A DNA stretch of 64,000 nucleotides from an uncultured Muribaculaceae bacterium (GCA_910588065.1 CAJUPZ010000001.1:130064-194063), one strand, 5' to 3'; positions 53,917 through 63,470 are shown, numbered from the stretch's first letter. Made by a program: numbers and translations. The notes: generated from the sequence alone by a model not told the origin.

Positions 53917-54492
53917 TCACTCCGTGGCCGTATCTATATTGAAGCCCACTCGTGGCCTCTTTGGCGTTTCCGGCTTCGCTTGAAGCTCGGCAAGGGTTGT
54001 GTTGATGGCCTCAATCTGAGCGCGGGTATCCTCGTTTATGTCATTATAATCGGCAAAAATATCTTCAAGATCTTGCTTCAGTTCCTCAAAGTTCTTTTCG
54101 AGTGTTGACAGCCGTTTGAGTGGCGAATTGTCGGTAATCATCTGCCGAATGGTGACAAACGCCCGCATTATGCCGCGGTTGATTTCGATAGCAGTCTCGC
54201 TGCGCAGCACACTTGAAAGCATAGCAACACCTAACTCAGTGAAAGCAAAAGGCAAATATTTGACATTGCTTCCACGGCCGCCCTTCAAGATGCCAATTTG
54301 GCACCTTGAAAGCTCGTCTTTGGTAAGTTCAAACATAAAGTCATCGCCCTCGAATCGGCCAATGTTTCTTCGGACGGCTCTTTTCAATTGAGATGTTTCC
54401 ACTCCGTACAACTCTGCGAGGTCTCGGTCGAGCATCACCTTTTGGCCTCGTATCTCATAGATTTTGCTCTGGATTGTCTGTAATTCGTTCAT
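53917..54492 (-). CDS. ORF6N domain protein
   Basis: 191 residues. The N-terminal ORF6N domain (about 5-95; KIYEIRGQKVMLDRDLAELY, VETSQLKRAVRRNIGRF) has the features of phage antirepressor-like DNA-binding proteins, followed by a coiled coil (about 115-175; LSTLEKNFEELKQDLEDIF). Such genes are common in Bacteroidetes prophages and also as chromosomal singletons. Confidence 0.88.
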   Translation of the reverse strand: MNELQTIQSKIYEIRGQKVMLDRDLAELYGVETSQLKRAVRRNIGRFEGDDFMFELTKDELSRCQIGILKGGRGSNVKYLPFAFTELGVAMLSSVLRSETAIEINRGIMRAFVTIRQMITDNSPLKRLSTLEKNFEELKQDLEDIFADYNDINEDTRAQIEAINTTLAELQAKPETPKRPRVGFNIDTATE

Positions 54493-54620
54493 ATCTTACT
54501 CCATATCATTGTGCCCGTTGTCATGGCTCAAGGTGTTCACAGACTCCTTTAACGCCTCCGTGTCGCACAAAAGCGGCACAAGCCGTATTAGAGTCCCAAT
54601 TATCTGATTCTTATTTAAAT

Positions 54621-54664
54621 AAAAAAAGCGGCTCGGGAGCCGCTCAGTATTCCCGTGGGGAATA
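54621..54664 (-). terminator. Leftward terminator plus adjacent hairpin upstream of the ORF6N gene
   Basis: AGCGGCT (54627-54633), CGGG, AGCCGCT (54638-54644), followed on minus by seven T (A tract 54621-54627). Beside it TATTCCC (54648-54654) pairs with GGGAATA (54658-54664). No minus-strand gene is found to the right, so the terminator seems orphaned. The rest of 54493-54861 shows nothing coding. Confidence 0.7.
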
Positions 54665-54861
54665 TGGTGGCTGTTGTAATTGACTTATTTATAATAGTAT
54701 AGTGTGATTAGGGCTAATGTTTTATACAAAAAAGTACACAAAGCGATTCGGTATAACATATTGTGTGCCGAGTCCCATCACTTCAGCTTTTGTTCTTTAG
54801 AACCAGCAGGAATGCTGAACCTCATTTGGAGACCATATTTTCTTGTGGCAAAGTTATGCTT

Positions 54862-54893
54862 TTTGTTTAATATTTCAAAAAGTGGTATATTTG
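54862..54893 (+). promoter_or_regulatory. Promoter of the phage tail genes
   Basis: TTTG (54862-54865), 20 bases, TATATTTG (54886-54893), full host consensus, 25 bases before the ATG at 54919. Confidence 0.7.
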
Positions 54894-54918
54894 CAATTGA
54901 ATTGGTGATTTTACAATT

Positions 54919-55335
54919 ATGTTCTTTGAAACAATTAACACTATTAAATCTCTAAGAGCGGAAATTGCTGAGCTCAGTGCAATGGAAAAGCGGCTTTCTG
55001 CACCATTGCTACAGGATTACAGCGACATTCCAAAGGTGCTTGCGTTGTATGAGAATCTCACTGGGGCTTCATGCTCCGGTGGCTCGTGGGCGGTAGTCGC
55101 CAATCGAAAAAAATTTATCTTTGTTGCAGTGTTTTTGTTTGCCCCGCTGATGATGCTTGGAGGCTCGATGCCGAGGCGGTTGAGGGCAGAACTTGGCAGG
55201 GCTCTTGGAGTAAAGTCGGAGTCTTCCATCTCTAACAATTGGGCGGATGCGTTTTTCTATTACAATCATTATCGAAATTTCAAGGAGGAGGCTGAGAGAA
55301 TAATCGACCAAATAGTCCGTGCGATGGAGCTATGA
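54919..55335 (+). CDS. Hypothetical phage-associated protein
   Basis: 138 residues with a helical N-terminus (FFETINTIKSLRAEIAELSA), a hydrophobic segment at about 66-82 (KKFIFVAVFLFAPLMMLGGS), and a C-terminal part SMPRRLRAELGRALGVKS with SISNNWADAFFYYNHY. The last part could be a helix-turn-helix-like region. No family is recognised. It precedes the tape measure gene by about 100 bases. Confidence 0.6.
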   Translation: MFFETINTIKSLRAEIAELSAMEKRLSAPLLQDYSDIPKVLALYENLTGASCSGGSWAVVANRKKFIFVAVFLFAPLMMLGGSMPRRLRAELGRALGVKSESSISNNWADAFFYYNHYRNFKEEAERIIDQIVRAMEL

Positions 55336-55438
55336 AAGTGATTATTTTATGACTGTTCTCTGTATCGTCACGAAGTAATCCCAATGCGGGGCTGTAAGGC
55401 ACTTTCTTTAGGCGTATTTTTGTCTAAAAAACAAAAGT

Positions 55439-58400
55439 ATGCCATTATTGAAATTTGAAGTCCAGGCGGACTATGATAAAGTAATAAAACTTCGTGAGGA
55501 GATAAACAAGCTCGAACAATCTCTCACATCTCTTAGTCCTGAGGCTCCGGCTTCGGCTATCAGCAAAATAGAAACAAAGCTGGCGGCGGCAAAGAGTGAG
55601 TTTTCCGCGCTGACCTCATCGGCGGCTATTGCAGGCGCTGAAATAGAGGATAGTTTTAAGAGTAAAATTTCTTCAGCCTCTAAGACTGTCAATTCCTTGA
55701 CTGATTCTATAATAAATCAGAAGCAAAATATCCATGACTTGCAGAAGATGCTGCGGGATGCAACGGCAAGATATAAAGAGCTGATGACCGCATCAAAAGG
55801 TAATCCTACAGGGGGATCTGCTTCCGAGGCTCAGCGTTTGAATGAGTTGATAAAGGAATATAACGCTTACCTCGCCGAAGAGAAAGACAAGATGTTTAAC
55901 CTCACTCAAGAGCAGGCAAGAGCCAGACTCTCGGTAAAGCAACTGACGGATGAATATAAGTCGCTTCAAAAGGAGTCGGGGGCTTCGACGGAGGAGGTAG
56001 AGGCGTTTAAAGATTCTATCAAGGGCATGGCTAAGGAGGCTCTGGGAATTGTAGGCATTGGAGTCGGGCTAAAAGAGGTGTGCTCACAAATAGTCTCTAC
56101 GCGCGGTGAATTTCAGCAGCTTGAGGTGTCGTTCAAAACTATGCTTCAGGATGAGAGCGCAGCAGCGTCTCTAATGCAACAATTGACTAAGACCGCTGCC
56201 ATTACGCCTTTTGACCTTAAGGGTGTGGCCGATGGGGCTAAGCAACTTCTTGCTTATGGCATCGCCGCAGGCGAGGTGAACGACACGCTCATCAGGCTCG
56301 GTGACATTGCTGCCGGGCTATCTTTGCCATTGGGAGACCTCGTTTATCTGTATGGCACAACAATGACTCAGGGGCGAATGTACACTCAGGACTTACGCCA
56401 GTTTATGGGTAGGGGCATTCCTCTGGCCGAAGAACTTGCCAAACAGTTTGGAGTGACAAAGGATAAGGTTGGCGAGCTCGTCACTGCCGGTAAGGTTGGC
56501 GCTGATGAGTTCAAGCAGGCTATAATGTCGATGACAAATGCCGGCAGTACCTTTGGTGGCCTGATGGAAGCTCAGTCAGCAACAATCACCGGACAAATAT
56601 CAAATATCGGCGATGCCATTGATACTATGTTCAATGAAATTGGTCAGAGCTCCGAAGGTATTATTAACGGCACTCTTGGTGTGGTTTCAGACCTTGTTGA
56701 AAGCTATGAAAGGGTAGGGCGCACACTATTAGGGCTTGTGGCAGCTTATGGGGTGTATAAAACCGCCTGCATAGTGGCCGCCACTGCGACCAAAGGATGG
56801 ACAGCAGCCGAGGTTGTTCATTACAATCGGTTGCTCCTCGTAGAAAAGGCGCAGAAACTTCTCAATGCAACTATGCTTAGCAACCCATATGTCCTCGCAG
56901 CCGCCGCTATCGGTGGGCTGATAGTCGCCCTTGCGAGTATGAAGAATGAGACAGAGTTGCTCCGTGAGGCGGAAGAAAACTATCAGAATACACTCAAAGG
57001 GGTTATAGAAGCTGAGGAGGAGCACAAACGCCGTATTGATGAGCTCTGTTCGGTGGCCGGCAATGAGGCAGCATCTACGGACATTCGACGTGAGGCTTTG
57101 TACCAGCTTGAAAAGAAATATCCTGATATCTTCGCCAAATATGATACTGAGCTTGATAAACTGAAGAATATCGCGAAGATAAAAAAGGAGATTGCTGAAT
57201 TAGATGGGGCAAGCTCTATTTCAAAGCCGGAGAATGAACTTAAATCGGTGCAGGATAGGATTAATGCTCTCCAAACAAAAAAGCATACTAAGATTACTGA
57301 TAGTGCGCTTGTTTGGGATGACTCATCACTAAGCCATGAGAGAAAAACTGTAACAAAGGAATTAGGCTTAACGAGGGAAGAAACTGCAGAATATCAAATT
57401 TTAGTTAAGAAACAAGCTGAGCTTGAAAAGCAGCTGCGCAAAAATGAGCAGGACAAATACATACTTGGTCTTTCTGAAAAATCCGAGGGCCCAAATGGGG
57501 CTGCTGAATATAAGGTTAGCGATTCTGAAATCTCTGCCCAACTGACGGCGATAAATAATCTTATAGGAAAGCTCGTGCTCTCTGATGTAGATAATGGTGT
57601 CGGCAAGATAAATGGCGGAGCTCTTGAGGGGACATACACAATTAAGGAACTTGAAGCCATGAAGACAAGGCTTCAGGAAGAGCAGACTCGCCGCAAGACC
57701 AAAGGCAAGTCGTCGTCGGCCATTGTATCTGAGCTAAAGAAAGCCTACGAGAGTGCTACTAAAGCGTATAATGACTTTGTTACCAACAAGGGCAATGAGC
57801 TTCAGAAAGACGAATTTGAGAAAAAGGCCAAAGAGCTGAAAGATGCAGCCGATGCGGCCAAAAAAGAATATGACAAATATAAGCCAAGCACCGACAAGGA
57901 GGGTGCCAAGGCTCAGAAACAATCAGAGAAAGAGGCGGCAGCGCGAAAGAAACTGGCTCGCGATCTGGAGGAGTATGAGGCGAAAACTCAATCTGCGCAG
58001 ACTGAGCTCCTCGAAGATGGCCGCGCAAAGCGGCTGAAAGTAATCGAGCAAGAGTATAACGACCGGATGCGCGCTATAAAAAAGCAGCGCGAGGATTGGG
58101 CTAAAGCTAACAAGGAGGCTAAGGTTAAGGATGTGGATGAGTCCGGCCTTACAAAAGAGCAATCCTCTGCTTTGGCCAATGCCGAGTCGCTTGCGGCTGA
58201 GCAGCGGAATAAAAGTACATCCGCGCTGGTTAAGGAGGAGGCTGCGGCAATGCGTGACTACCTTAAAGAGTATGGCACATTCCAGCAGCAAAAGCTTGCT
58301 ATTGCCGAGGAATATGCCGAGAAAATTCGTAAGGCCCAGTCTGAGGGCGAGAAGCTATCTCTACAAAAAGAGCGCAATAAAGCTATACACTCTGTCGATA

Positions 58401-60550
58401 TGGTTGCTTTGCAACAGAATATTGATTGGCAGGCTGTGTTCGGCGGTTTCACCGGTATGCTTCAGTCTCAGCTCAAAGAGACTCTCTCAGAGCTTAAAGA
58501 CTACACCAAGACCGACAAATTCAAATCGTCCTCTGCAGAGGATAAAAAACTGATATATGAGGCGATTGACCGCATTCAGCAGCAATTGCCCGGTGATAAC
58601 GCAGGCACTCTGAATTTCAGCTCCATTGCTGAAAAAATGGAGAAATTTGGCGAGGCTGTCAACAGAGCACAGAAAGCAGCGCAGGATGATATTGTAGCGC
58701 AAAATCGTCTGACAGAAGCTAAAACTCGTTATGAGGAGGCCGTAAAGAGCGGCATTGCGGCTGAGCAACAAAAAGCAAAAATTGAGCTGGAGATGGCCGA
58801 GAACTTGGCCAACAGTGCTACAACTGCTTTAAACCAAGCTAATACGGATGTTGAGAATATGGGGCGTGACCTATCTGAGTCATCCGCCGCAACCATAAAG
58901 GGGCTTAACGGCGTTGCGTCCGGATTACAGGATTTTGCAAGCGGTACTCTTTCAGGCGCTTTCTCCGGATTACAGAAGACTCTAAATGGGCTGTCCGAGC
59001 TCAATCTTGGAGAGAAAGTAAATAATGCAGTCGGTTCCCTCTCCGAAGCGTTGTCAAGCGCTGGTACAATTGGTGCAATAATATCCGCGGTACTTTCCAT
59101 CCTTGACGTATTGAAGGACGGTATCGGTCCGCTCATTTCATCAATGATAGATAGTGTTCTCGGTGCTGTGAGCGGCATACTGGAGAATATACTGAAAGGA
59201 AAATTTATCATGCAGATTGGTGAGTCATTGATGAAAGGCATCAAAGGGATTTTCAACGCGCTCACATTCGGCGGCTTCTCATCATGGTTCGGGTCGAGGG
59301 AGAGTGACAAGAACTATAAAAAGGATATGGAGAAGCTCACGGCCTCCAATGAAAAACTGCAAAAATCCCTTGACCGGCTTAACGACACAATGGAGAAAGC
59401 CTCTATTGCGTCAGCCGGTAATGTGCTCGATACACAAAAGGATTTTCTTCAGACAAAAGAGAGCAACCTTGCCGAACAGATTTTGCGCAGTGCCAAAAAC
59501 CGTAAGAAAGATAACTTCTTCGGTAATGGAGGCCATTCCAGCGGAGAATATCTGCTTGGCAAGAACACAACATCTACCCAGTGGCGCAAGGTGGCTCAAA
59601 TTGTAGGAAAGGAGGATGAATGGAGCAGGGGGCTTAATTTTTTTAACGCGAACTGGAATAGTAAATATAAAGTTATCGAGAGTTTCCTCAGCCTGAGTGC
59701 CTCTGACATGAAAAAAGTGGCAGACGAAGTGCCTGACCTATGGTATGAAATCTGTCAGTACCTCAGTCAGGGCTATAAAGATGCCACTGAGTATATGGAG
59801 GAATATATCTCCTTGCCAGACCAACTGAAGGAGATTGAGGATGCCTATGCCGAAAAGTTGACCGACACAACATTTGATTCTGTAAAGGATGAATTCAAAA
59901 GTATGCTGCTCGATATGGAGAGCGACCGCGATGATTTTGTCGGTGACTTTGAGAAAAAGTTACAACAGGCCATTGTCAACTCGATGATGGATGAAAAATA
60001 TACTGAGAGCTTGAAAAAATGGTATGCTAATTTCACATCTGCTATGCGAGACGGCGCGTTATCAGCGGCTGAGCGCGATGCCCTCAAACAAGATTACGAC
60101 CGAATTGTTGATGAGGCACTTACCGAAAGAGACGCGCTTAAATCTGCGTTTGGATGGGGCGGTACAACTGAAAGCCAATCTGCCACCGGAGGTTACTCAA
60201 CTCAATTGTCTGAGGACACCGGCACAGAGATTGTAGGCAGAGCCACGGCTATGCAGGACGCCCTTTATCGTATAGAGGCGCTTGATGTGGAGCGAAATCA
60301 ACTGCTGACAAGAGTTGCCGATGAATCTGAGGGACTCTCTATTGCAGAGCTCACAAGCACACGGATAGAGGAGCTGATTGCTCAGCAGGCAGTGGCATAC
60401 ACTGTTCACGTAGATTCTCGGCGGATACTGGCAGAGAGCTTCCTTGAATTGCAGCAGATACGAGAAAACACAAGCGCTATCATCAAGCCGATAAATAGCA
60501 TGAAAGATAGTCTTGCAAAAATAGAGAAGAATACTAAAGATATGATATAA
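55439..60550 (+). CDS. Phage tail tape measure protein
   Basis: 1703 residues. Coiled-coil N-terminus (about 1-190), then the conserved tape-measure core (about 200-400; GEFQQLEVSFKTML, GVADGAKQLLAYGI, MTQGRMYTQDLRQFMGRGIP), hydrophobic helices (about 430-500), very long charged coiled coils (about 500-1100), Gly/Ala-rich amphipathic segments (about 1140-1260) and a C-terminal coiled region. Length of such proteins sets tail length, so this implies a long-tailed siphovirus or myovirus. Intact, no frameshift seen. Confidence 0.9.
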   Translation: MPLLKFEVQADYDKVIKLREEINKLEQSLTSLSPEAPASAISKIETKLAAAKSEFSALTSSAAIAGAEIEDSFKSKISSASKTVNSLTDSIINQKQNIHDLQKMLRDATARYKELMTASKGNPTGGSASEAQRLNELIKEYNAYLAEEKDKMFNLTQEQARARLSVKQLTDEYKSLQKESGASTEEVEAFKDSIKGMAKEALGIVGIGVGLKEVCSQIVSTRGEFQQLEVSFKTMLQDESAAASLMQQLTKTAAITPFDLKGVADGAKQLLAYGIAAGEVNDTLIRLGDIAAGLSLPLGDLVYLYGTTMTQGRMYTQDLRQFMGRGIPLAEELAKQFGVTKDKVGELVTAGKVGADEFKQAIMSMTNAGSTFGGLMEAQSATITGQISNIGDAIDTMFNEIGQSSEGIINGTLGVVSDLVESYERVGRTLLGLVAAYGVYKTACIVAATATKGWTAAEVVHYNRLLLVEKAQKLLNATMLSNPYVLAAAAIGGLIVALASMKNETELLREAEENYQNTLKGVIEAEEEHKRRIDELCSVAGNEAASTDIRREALYQLEKKYPDIFAKYDTELDKLKNIAKIKKEIAELDGASSISKPENELKSVQDRINALQTKKHTKITDSALVWDDSSLSHERKTVTKELGLTREETAEYQILVKKQAELEKQLRKNEQDKYILGLSEKSEGPNGAAEYKVSDSEISAQLTAINNLIGKLVLSDVDNGVGKINGGALEGTYTIKELEAMKTRLQEEQTRRKTKGKSSSAIVSELKKAYESATKAYNDFVTNKGNELQKDEFEKKAKELKDAADAAKKEYDKYKPSTDKEGAKAQKQSEKEAAARKKLARDLEEYEAKTQSAQTELLEDGRAKRLKVIEQEYNDRMRAIKKQREDWAKANKEAKVKDVDESGLTKEQSSALANAESLAAEQRNKSTSALVKEEAAAMRDYLKEYGTFQQQKLAIAEEYAEKIRKAQSEGEKLSLQKERNKAIHSVDMVALQQNIDWQAVFGGFTGMLQSQLKETLSELKDYTKTDKFKSSSAEDKKLIYEAIDRIQQQLPGDNAGTLNFSSIAEKMEKFGEAVNRAQKAAQDDIVAQNRLTEAKTRYEEAVKSGIAAEQQKAKIELEMAENLANSATTALNQANTDVENMGRDLSESSAATIKGLNGVASGLQDFASGTLSGAFSGLQKTLNGLSELNLGEKVNNAVGSLSEALSSAGTIGAIISAVLSILDVLKDGIGPLISSMIDSVLGAVSGILENILKGKFIMQIGESLMKGIKGIFNALTFGGFSSWFGSRESDKNYKKDMEKLTASNEKLQKSLDRLNDTMEKASIASAGNVLDTQKDFLQTKESNLAEQILRSAKNRKKDNFFGNGGHSSGEYLLGKNTTSTQWRKVAQIVGKEDEWSRGLNFFNANWNSKYKVIESFLSLSASDMKKVADEVPDLWYEICQYLSQGYKDATEYMEEYISLPDQLKEIEDAYAEKLTDTTFDSVKDEFKSMLLDMESDRDDFVGDFEKKLQQAIVNSMMDEKYTESLKKWYANFTSAMRDGALSAAERDALKQDYDRIVDEALTERDALKSAFGWGGTTESQSATGGYSTQLSEDTGTEIVGRATAMQDALYRIEALDVERNQLLTRVADESEGLSIAELTSTRIEELIAQQAVAYTVHVDSRRILAESFLELQQIRENTSAIIKPINSMKDSLAKIEKNTKDMI

Positions 60551-60966
60551 TGGCAGATTTGTTTATAAATGGCGAGGATGCACTCGCCGTGTATGGGGTG
60601 AGAATGGGTGATAAATTCCTTAGCAGTTTGGGAGCCCCAGCCCCATTGAAAACCCCGATAGAAAATGATTCGAGGGCTTTGCACGGCAAGCAAATATTGG
60701 CTTCATCAGCAAGGGTAGGCAGTAGGCAGATAACTTTGGAGTTTACAATACAAGGAGTATCGCCATCAGATTTCAAAGCCAGGAAAGATGCTTTCTTTGA
60801 ATTACTGTATAATGGGGAACTGTATATAGAAGTTCCATCGCTTGGATCTGAAGTTTATCGTTTGTGGTTCCTCGGCACCTCGCCGATCTATAGCCTTTCC
60901 CGAAACCGGTGCTTCTGTAAAGTGTCGGTGAAATTTGAGGAGCCAGACCCCACTTTCAGAAATTAG
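60550..60966 (+). CDS. Phage tail protein, distal tail (Dit)-like
   Basis: 138 residues, starting MADLFINGEDALAVYGVRMG, with a beta-rich layout (KQILASSARVGSRQITLEFTIQGVS, LYIEVPSLGSEVYRLWFLGTS) reminiscent of the N-terminal domain of distal tail or baseplate hub proteins. It shares one base with the tape measure stop (TAATG), the expected position for Dit. The gene that normally follows (tail-associated lysin or fibre) is missing. Confidence 0.6.
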   Translation: MADLFINGEDALAVYGVRMGDKFLSSLGAPAPLKTPIENDSRALHGKQILASSARVGSRQITLEFTIQGVSPSDFKARKDAFFELLYNGELYIEVPSLGSEVYRLWFLGTSPIYSLSRNRCFCKVSVKFEEPDPTFRN

Positions 60967-60998
60967 TCAGACGCACCGAGCCCCGGCATCGCTTTGGC

Positions 60999-61032
60999 AA
61001 AAAAAGGAGCCGCCCGCAAGTGGGGCAGCTCC
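60999..61032 (-). terminator. Terminator downstream of the first hicB
   Basis: GGAGC...GCTCC stem (61006-61010 with 61028-61032, with a CCC/GGG inner helix) followed on minus by seven T (A tract 60999-61005). Lies 78 bases after the hicB stop and 33 bases from the end of the tail gene. Confidence 0.7.
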
Positions 61033-61109
61033 GGCCGGATATGTAGGGATGAACGATGCTAAAATTAACCCTACAGGTTATCCGGTTGTCAGAAACTCAG
61101 AGGGTGAAA

Positions 61110-61517
61110 TCAAACAAGAGAAATCTGACATAATTCGCGTCCAAGAGTATGCAACCCTTGCTGTATCTTTTCGGTTGTCTTTGGCGATGGGTTGCGGTAG
61201 CCGGTAGCATACTGGGAGAGTTGAGCAGCTGACACTCCGGTCAACTTTGCCAACCCCTTGAAGGTTAGTAAACCGCCGTAATACACAAGAAAAGAGGGAA
61301 CATCGTAGACAAACGTAAATTGAGCTTCAACGAAAGGCATGTTATCCTTGCGGTAGCTCTCTTTCATAGCCTCATAGGTGCGGTTCCATTCATCCATGGC
61401 TTCCTGCACAGTGTTGCCCTCGCCCACGAGTCCGTAATTAATGGGCGCATCATCATTGACAAAAATGGAATATGTGCCGTTTGCTTCCTTAGCTACGTAT
61501 GCTTTAACCTGTTTCAT
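61110..61517 (-). CDS. hicB: HicB family antitoxin with C-terminal HTH (module 1)
   Basis: 135 residues: N-terminal partial RNase H-like HicB fold (about 1-65; VKAYVAKEANGTYSIFVNDD, GNTVQEAMDEWNRTY) and a C-terminal Xre-type HTH (about 80-130; KGLAKLTGVSAAQLSQYATG). It should bind HicA and repress the operon promoter. It follows hicA on the same strand with a 69-base gap containing a hairpin. Confidence 0.83.
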   Translation of the reverse strand: MKQVKAYVAKEANGTYSIFVNDDAPINYGLVGEGNTVQEAMDEWNRTYEAMKESYRKDNMPFVEAQFTFVYDVPSFLVYYGGLLTFKGLAKLTGVSAAQLSQYATGYRNPSPKTTEKIQQGLHTLGRELCQISLV

Positions 61518-61556
61518 ATTTGAAAGACTTTACTGATGTTTTAAAATCGATACTTT

Positions 61557-61588
61557 AAAAAGGGGGAAGGGCTTTCGCCCTATCCCTT
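61557..61588 (-). terminator. Terminator-like hairpin between hicA and hicB (module 1)
   Basis: On minus AAGGG...AGGGC, loop GAAA, GCCCT...CCCTT (plus 61560-61564 with 61584-61588, and 61568-61572 with 61577-61581), followed by a T-run (A tract 61557-61561). It ends 40 bases before the hicB ATG. Confidence 0.65.
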
Positions 61589-61778
61589 AGAGTTTAACGC
61601 CTGATGCCTTGCGGATGTTTTTCAATGTCCCGGTTGCAACTTCCGCAGCAGGATGATTGCTTGTAGGGAACTTCTGACCGGTAATCGGGCTGAACCATTC
61701 AGGGTGTCCGCAGATTTCTCCGCCCGTTTTGTAGCACCCTGCTTTTCTGAGTTTTCTGTGTAATTCGTTGTACTTCAT
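61587..61778 (-). CDS. hicA: HicA family toxin (mRNA interferase, module 1)
   Basis: 63 residues with the double-stranded-RNA-binding-like HicA fold: KYNELHRKLRKAGCYKTGG, WFSPITGQKF, then the catalytic-His segment SNHPAAEVATGTLKNIRKASG. Cleaves mRNA when free of HicB. Complete. Confidence 0.85.
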   Translation of the reverse strand: MKYNELHRKLRKAGCYKTGGEICGHPEWFSPITGQKFPTSNHPAAEVATGTLKNIRKASGVKL

Positions 61779-61802
61779 AATTACTCTCGTTTGATTTCAT
61801 TG

Positions 61803-61833
61803 CAAAGGTAATGCTATTTTCTGTAATAGCAAA
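61803..61833 (-). promoter_or_regulatory. hicAB module 1 promoter with overlapping palindromic operator
   Basis: On minus TTTG (61830-61833), 19 bases, TACCTTTG (61803-61810). Between the boxes TGCTATT (61812-61818) and AATAGCA (61825-61831) form a perfect 7-bp inverted repeat with a 6-base centre, well placed to block RNA polymerase when HicB or HicAB binds. Confidence 0.72.
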
Positions 61834-61862
61834 ATATTTTGCAGAAAAATTTCAAGAAAAAT

Positions 61863-61894
61863 AAAAAACCGCCCACCCGGCAAGGGGTGAGCGG
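61863..61894 (-). terminator. Terminator of the lysis genes
   Basis: CCGCCCACCC (61869-61878) pairs with GGGTGAGCGG (61885-61894) with one G-U; on minus followed by TTTTTT (A tract 61863-61868). It separates the lysis genes from the hicAB promoter 30 bases further on. Confidence 0.8.
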
Positions 61895-62017
61895 CTGCAG
61901 GGAGATTCCTCTATGCTAACTTCTAATAATGCACCGGCAAAGGTACACAAAAAGCGCCGCATATCCTCGCGGACGGGCGGCGCACAACCAATCTTTTTTA
62001 CCAAAAAATCAGAAAAA

Positions 62018-62557
62018 CTAAAAAGATACAAAGTTATAGGTTATGCCGGCGGTGAGAGCGGGTTGCAGCCCTCGCGGGGTGATAGCGTAGCCCGCGGTGA
62101 TGCCGAGCCCCCAGCGGCGGGGCTTGTCGGGGGGTGGCTTGATGCGCACATACTCGGTGCGGGGGTATACCTGCATGGTGTCGAGGCTCGCCATGTAGCC
62201 GCTGATGACGGCGCGGTAGTTGCTGTCGGCATACACTTTTTGCTCAATTGGAATAGCCACGGTGGCGGAGTCGGTCGGCGATTTTTGAGAAGTGTCGCCT
62301 ACCATTTTCGCGGTATCACGAAAATGCCACAGCGGCAACCGCACCGGAACAATACCCACCGGCTTGCTCGACACGGCTACCGGCTTGGTAATTGTGACGG
62401 TGTCGCGCACAACGATACGCACCGTATCGGGTGCGCCTCGCTCTCCTATATTATATAAGGAGCGGTGCCAGCAGCACACAATCACACACAGCGCGGCCAC
62501 TATAGCCACCGCGAGCCACCCCGCGCCCTTTGTGCTCTCTCCTCTCTGCCCTCTCAT
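62018..62557 (-). CDS. Phage membrane protein, spanin/DUF6808-like
   Basis: 179 residues with an N-terminal membrane anchor (about 13-30; GWLAVAIVAALCVIVCCWH), a Thr/Val-rich middle (DTVRIVVRDTVTITKP) and a C-terminal part ending in GITAGYAITPRGLQP and an aromatic Phe, as in small phage envelope proteins of Bacteroidetes. It overlaps the endolysin stop by 4 bases, the usual place of an Rz-like spanin or holin-associated factor. The function is inferred from context. Confidence 0.68.
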   Translation of the reverse strand: MRGQRGESTKGAGWLAVAIVAALCVIVCCWHRSLYNIGERGAPDTVRIVVRDTVTITKPVAVSSKPVGIVPVRLPLWHFRDTAKMVGDTSQKSPTDSATVAIPIEQKVYADSNYRAVISGYMASLDTMQVYPRTEYVRIKPPPDKPRRWGLGITAGYAITPRGLQPALTAGITYNFVSF

Positions 62558-62952
62558 AGCTTCAGCTGTTGACGTTTGACATTGGCCGGGTCATAGCCGA
62601 TATGCACCCAGCCGAAGTTGTGCTCATCGATAAGCTGCGTGAACGGCAGCCCGAGCTCGAGCACCTTATTATATAGGCGGCGGTTGTCAACACTGTTGCC
62701 GGTGTCGATATCGGCAGCCATGCCGCGCATGTGGTGGCTCGTCCTGCTGCCACCTACGGCTGCATTGAGCGCCGGGCATCGGTAACCGCTGCTCACAACC
62801 AACGGCCTGCCCCACGCCTTCCTCAGCGGGTCGAGCACATCATCCACAAGCCGGGTGAGGTTGCGCTTGGCCTCCTCGGTGGGTGTGTTGTCTATCCCTC
62901 GGAGCGTGGCGGTAGCGCTCCGGCACAGCTCCTCAATGGTGAAGTATTTCAT
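62554..62952 (-). CDS. Phage endolysin, M15 family D-Ala-D-Ala carboxypeptidase-like
   Basis: 132 residues, Peptidase_M15_3-type. Zinc ligands are in SHHMRGMAADID (His and Asp) and WVHIGY (His); VSSGYRCPALNAAVGGSRTS is the conserved substrate region. Cleaves peptide cross-links of the cell wall at lysis. First gene of the two-gene lysis unit. Confidence 0.9.
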   Translation of the reverse strand: MKYFTIEELCRSATATLRGIDNTPTEEAKRNLTRLVDDVLDPLRKAWGRPLVVSSGYRCPALNAAVGGSRTSHHMRGMAADIDTGNSVDNRRLYNKVLELGLPFTQLIDEHNFGWVHIGYDPANVKRQQLKL

Positions 62953-62996
62953 AACTAATTACTATTATCCGCCGGAATCTGAGCTATGAGAAAGGT

Positions 62997-63033
62997 GAAG
63001 CACCCACCATGCGGGCGGCATAGTGAGTGCTTC
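62997..63033 (-). terminator. Hairpin downstream of the second hicB
   Basis: GAAGCAC (62997-63003) pairs with GTGCTTC (63027-63033), with further symmetric pairing (ATGC/GCAT) around GGGCG. Only a weak T-rich stretch follows on minus. It lies 30 bases beyond the hicB stop, before the endolysin gene. Confidence 0.5.
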
Positions 63034-63062
63034 GGGGGAAGGGTTTTAAATTAACTGCTTCT

Positions 63063-63470
63063 TTACAGCCTTACGGCTTGTAGGTTTTCAAGCACTTTTT
63101 CAAGTTCGTCTTGTATGAGTTGCTTCTGTTTGTTTGAGATGCCACCGATGCCGCTCTTATAGCGACGCATAAGTGAGGGGTTTATTCCTATGGCTTCCGC
63201 AAATTTGGATGCGTTGAAAAAGGGGAACGCTTCAAAGAAGCCGCTGAGAGAATAAGTGTATTCAACCTCGATATCCTTTCCCGGCACATACCATTGAGGA
63301 TACTCGCCATCTTGTTCAAAGATTTCCACGGCTTGCTCTTCGAGCATTTCCAAGAACTCCGCTTTAGCTTCGCTCTCTGTTGGAGCCGGGGCGTAGACTC
63401 CGAACACCTCGGGGGCGTGGATAGTGAATCCTCCGTCCTGAGCTCTTTCGATAATAGCGGTCAATTTCAT
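63063..63470 (-). CDS. hicB: HicB family antitoxin with C-terminal HTH (module 2)
   Basis: 135 residues, same layout as module 1 but clearly diverged: HicB fold (about 1-65; LTAIIERAQDGGFTIHAPEV) and Xre-like HTH (about 85-130; ASKFAEAIGINPSLMRRYKSG, ISNKQKQLIQDELEKVL). Follows hicA with an 84-base gap containing a hairpin. Confidence 0.87.
   Translation of the reverse strand: MKLTAIIERAQDGGFTIHAPEVFGVYAPAPTESEAKAEFLEMLEEQAVEIFEQDGEYPQWYVPGKDIEVEYTYSLSGFFEAFPFFNASKFAEAIGINPSLMRRYKSGIGGISNKQKQLIQDELEKVLENLQAVRL

Noticed and set aside
54704..54955. 83-codon plus-strand ORF before the phage genes
   Set aside because: It runs across the consensus promoter and into the next gene in another frame. 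Composition is not protein-like.
60935..61207. 90-codon plus-strand ORF after the Dit-like gene, considered as the next tail gene
   Set aside because: It crosses a terminator hairpin, and its last third is antisense to hicB, which explains its openness.
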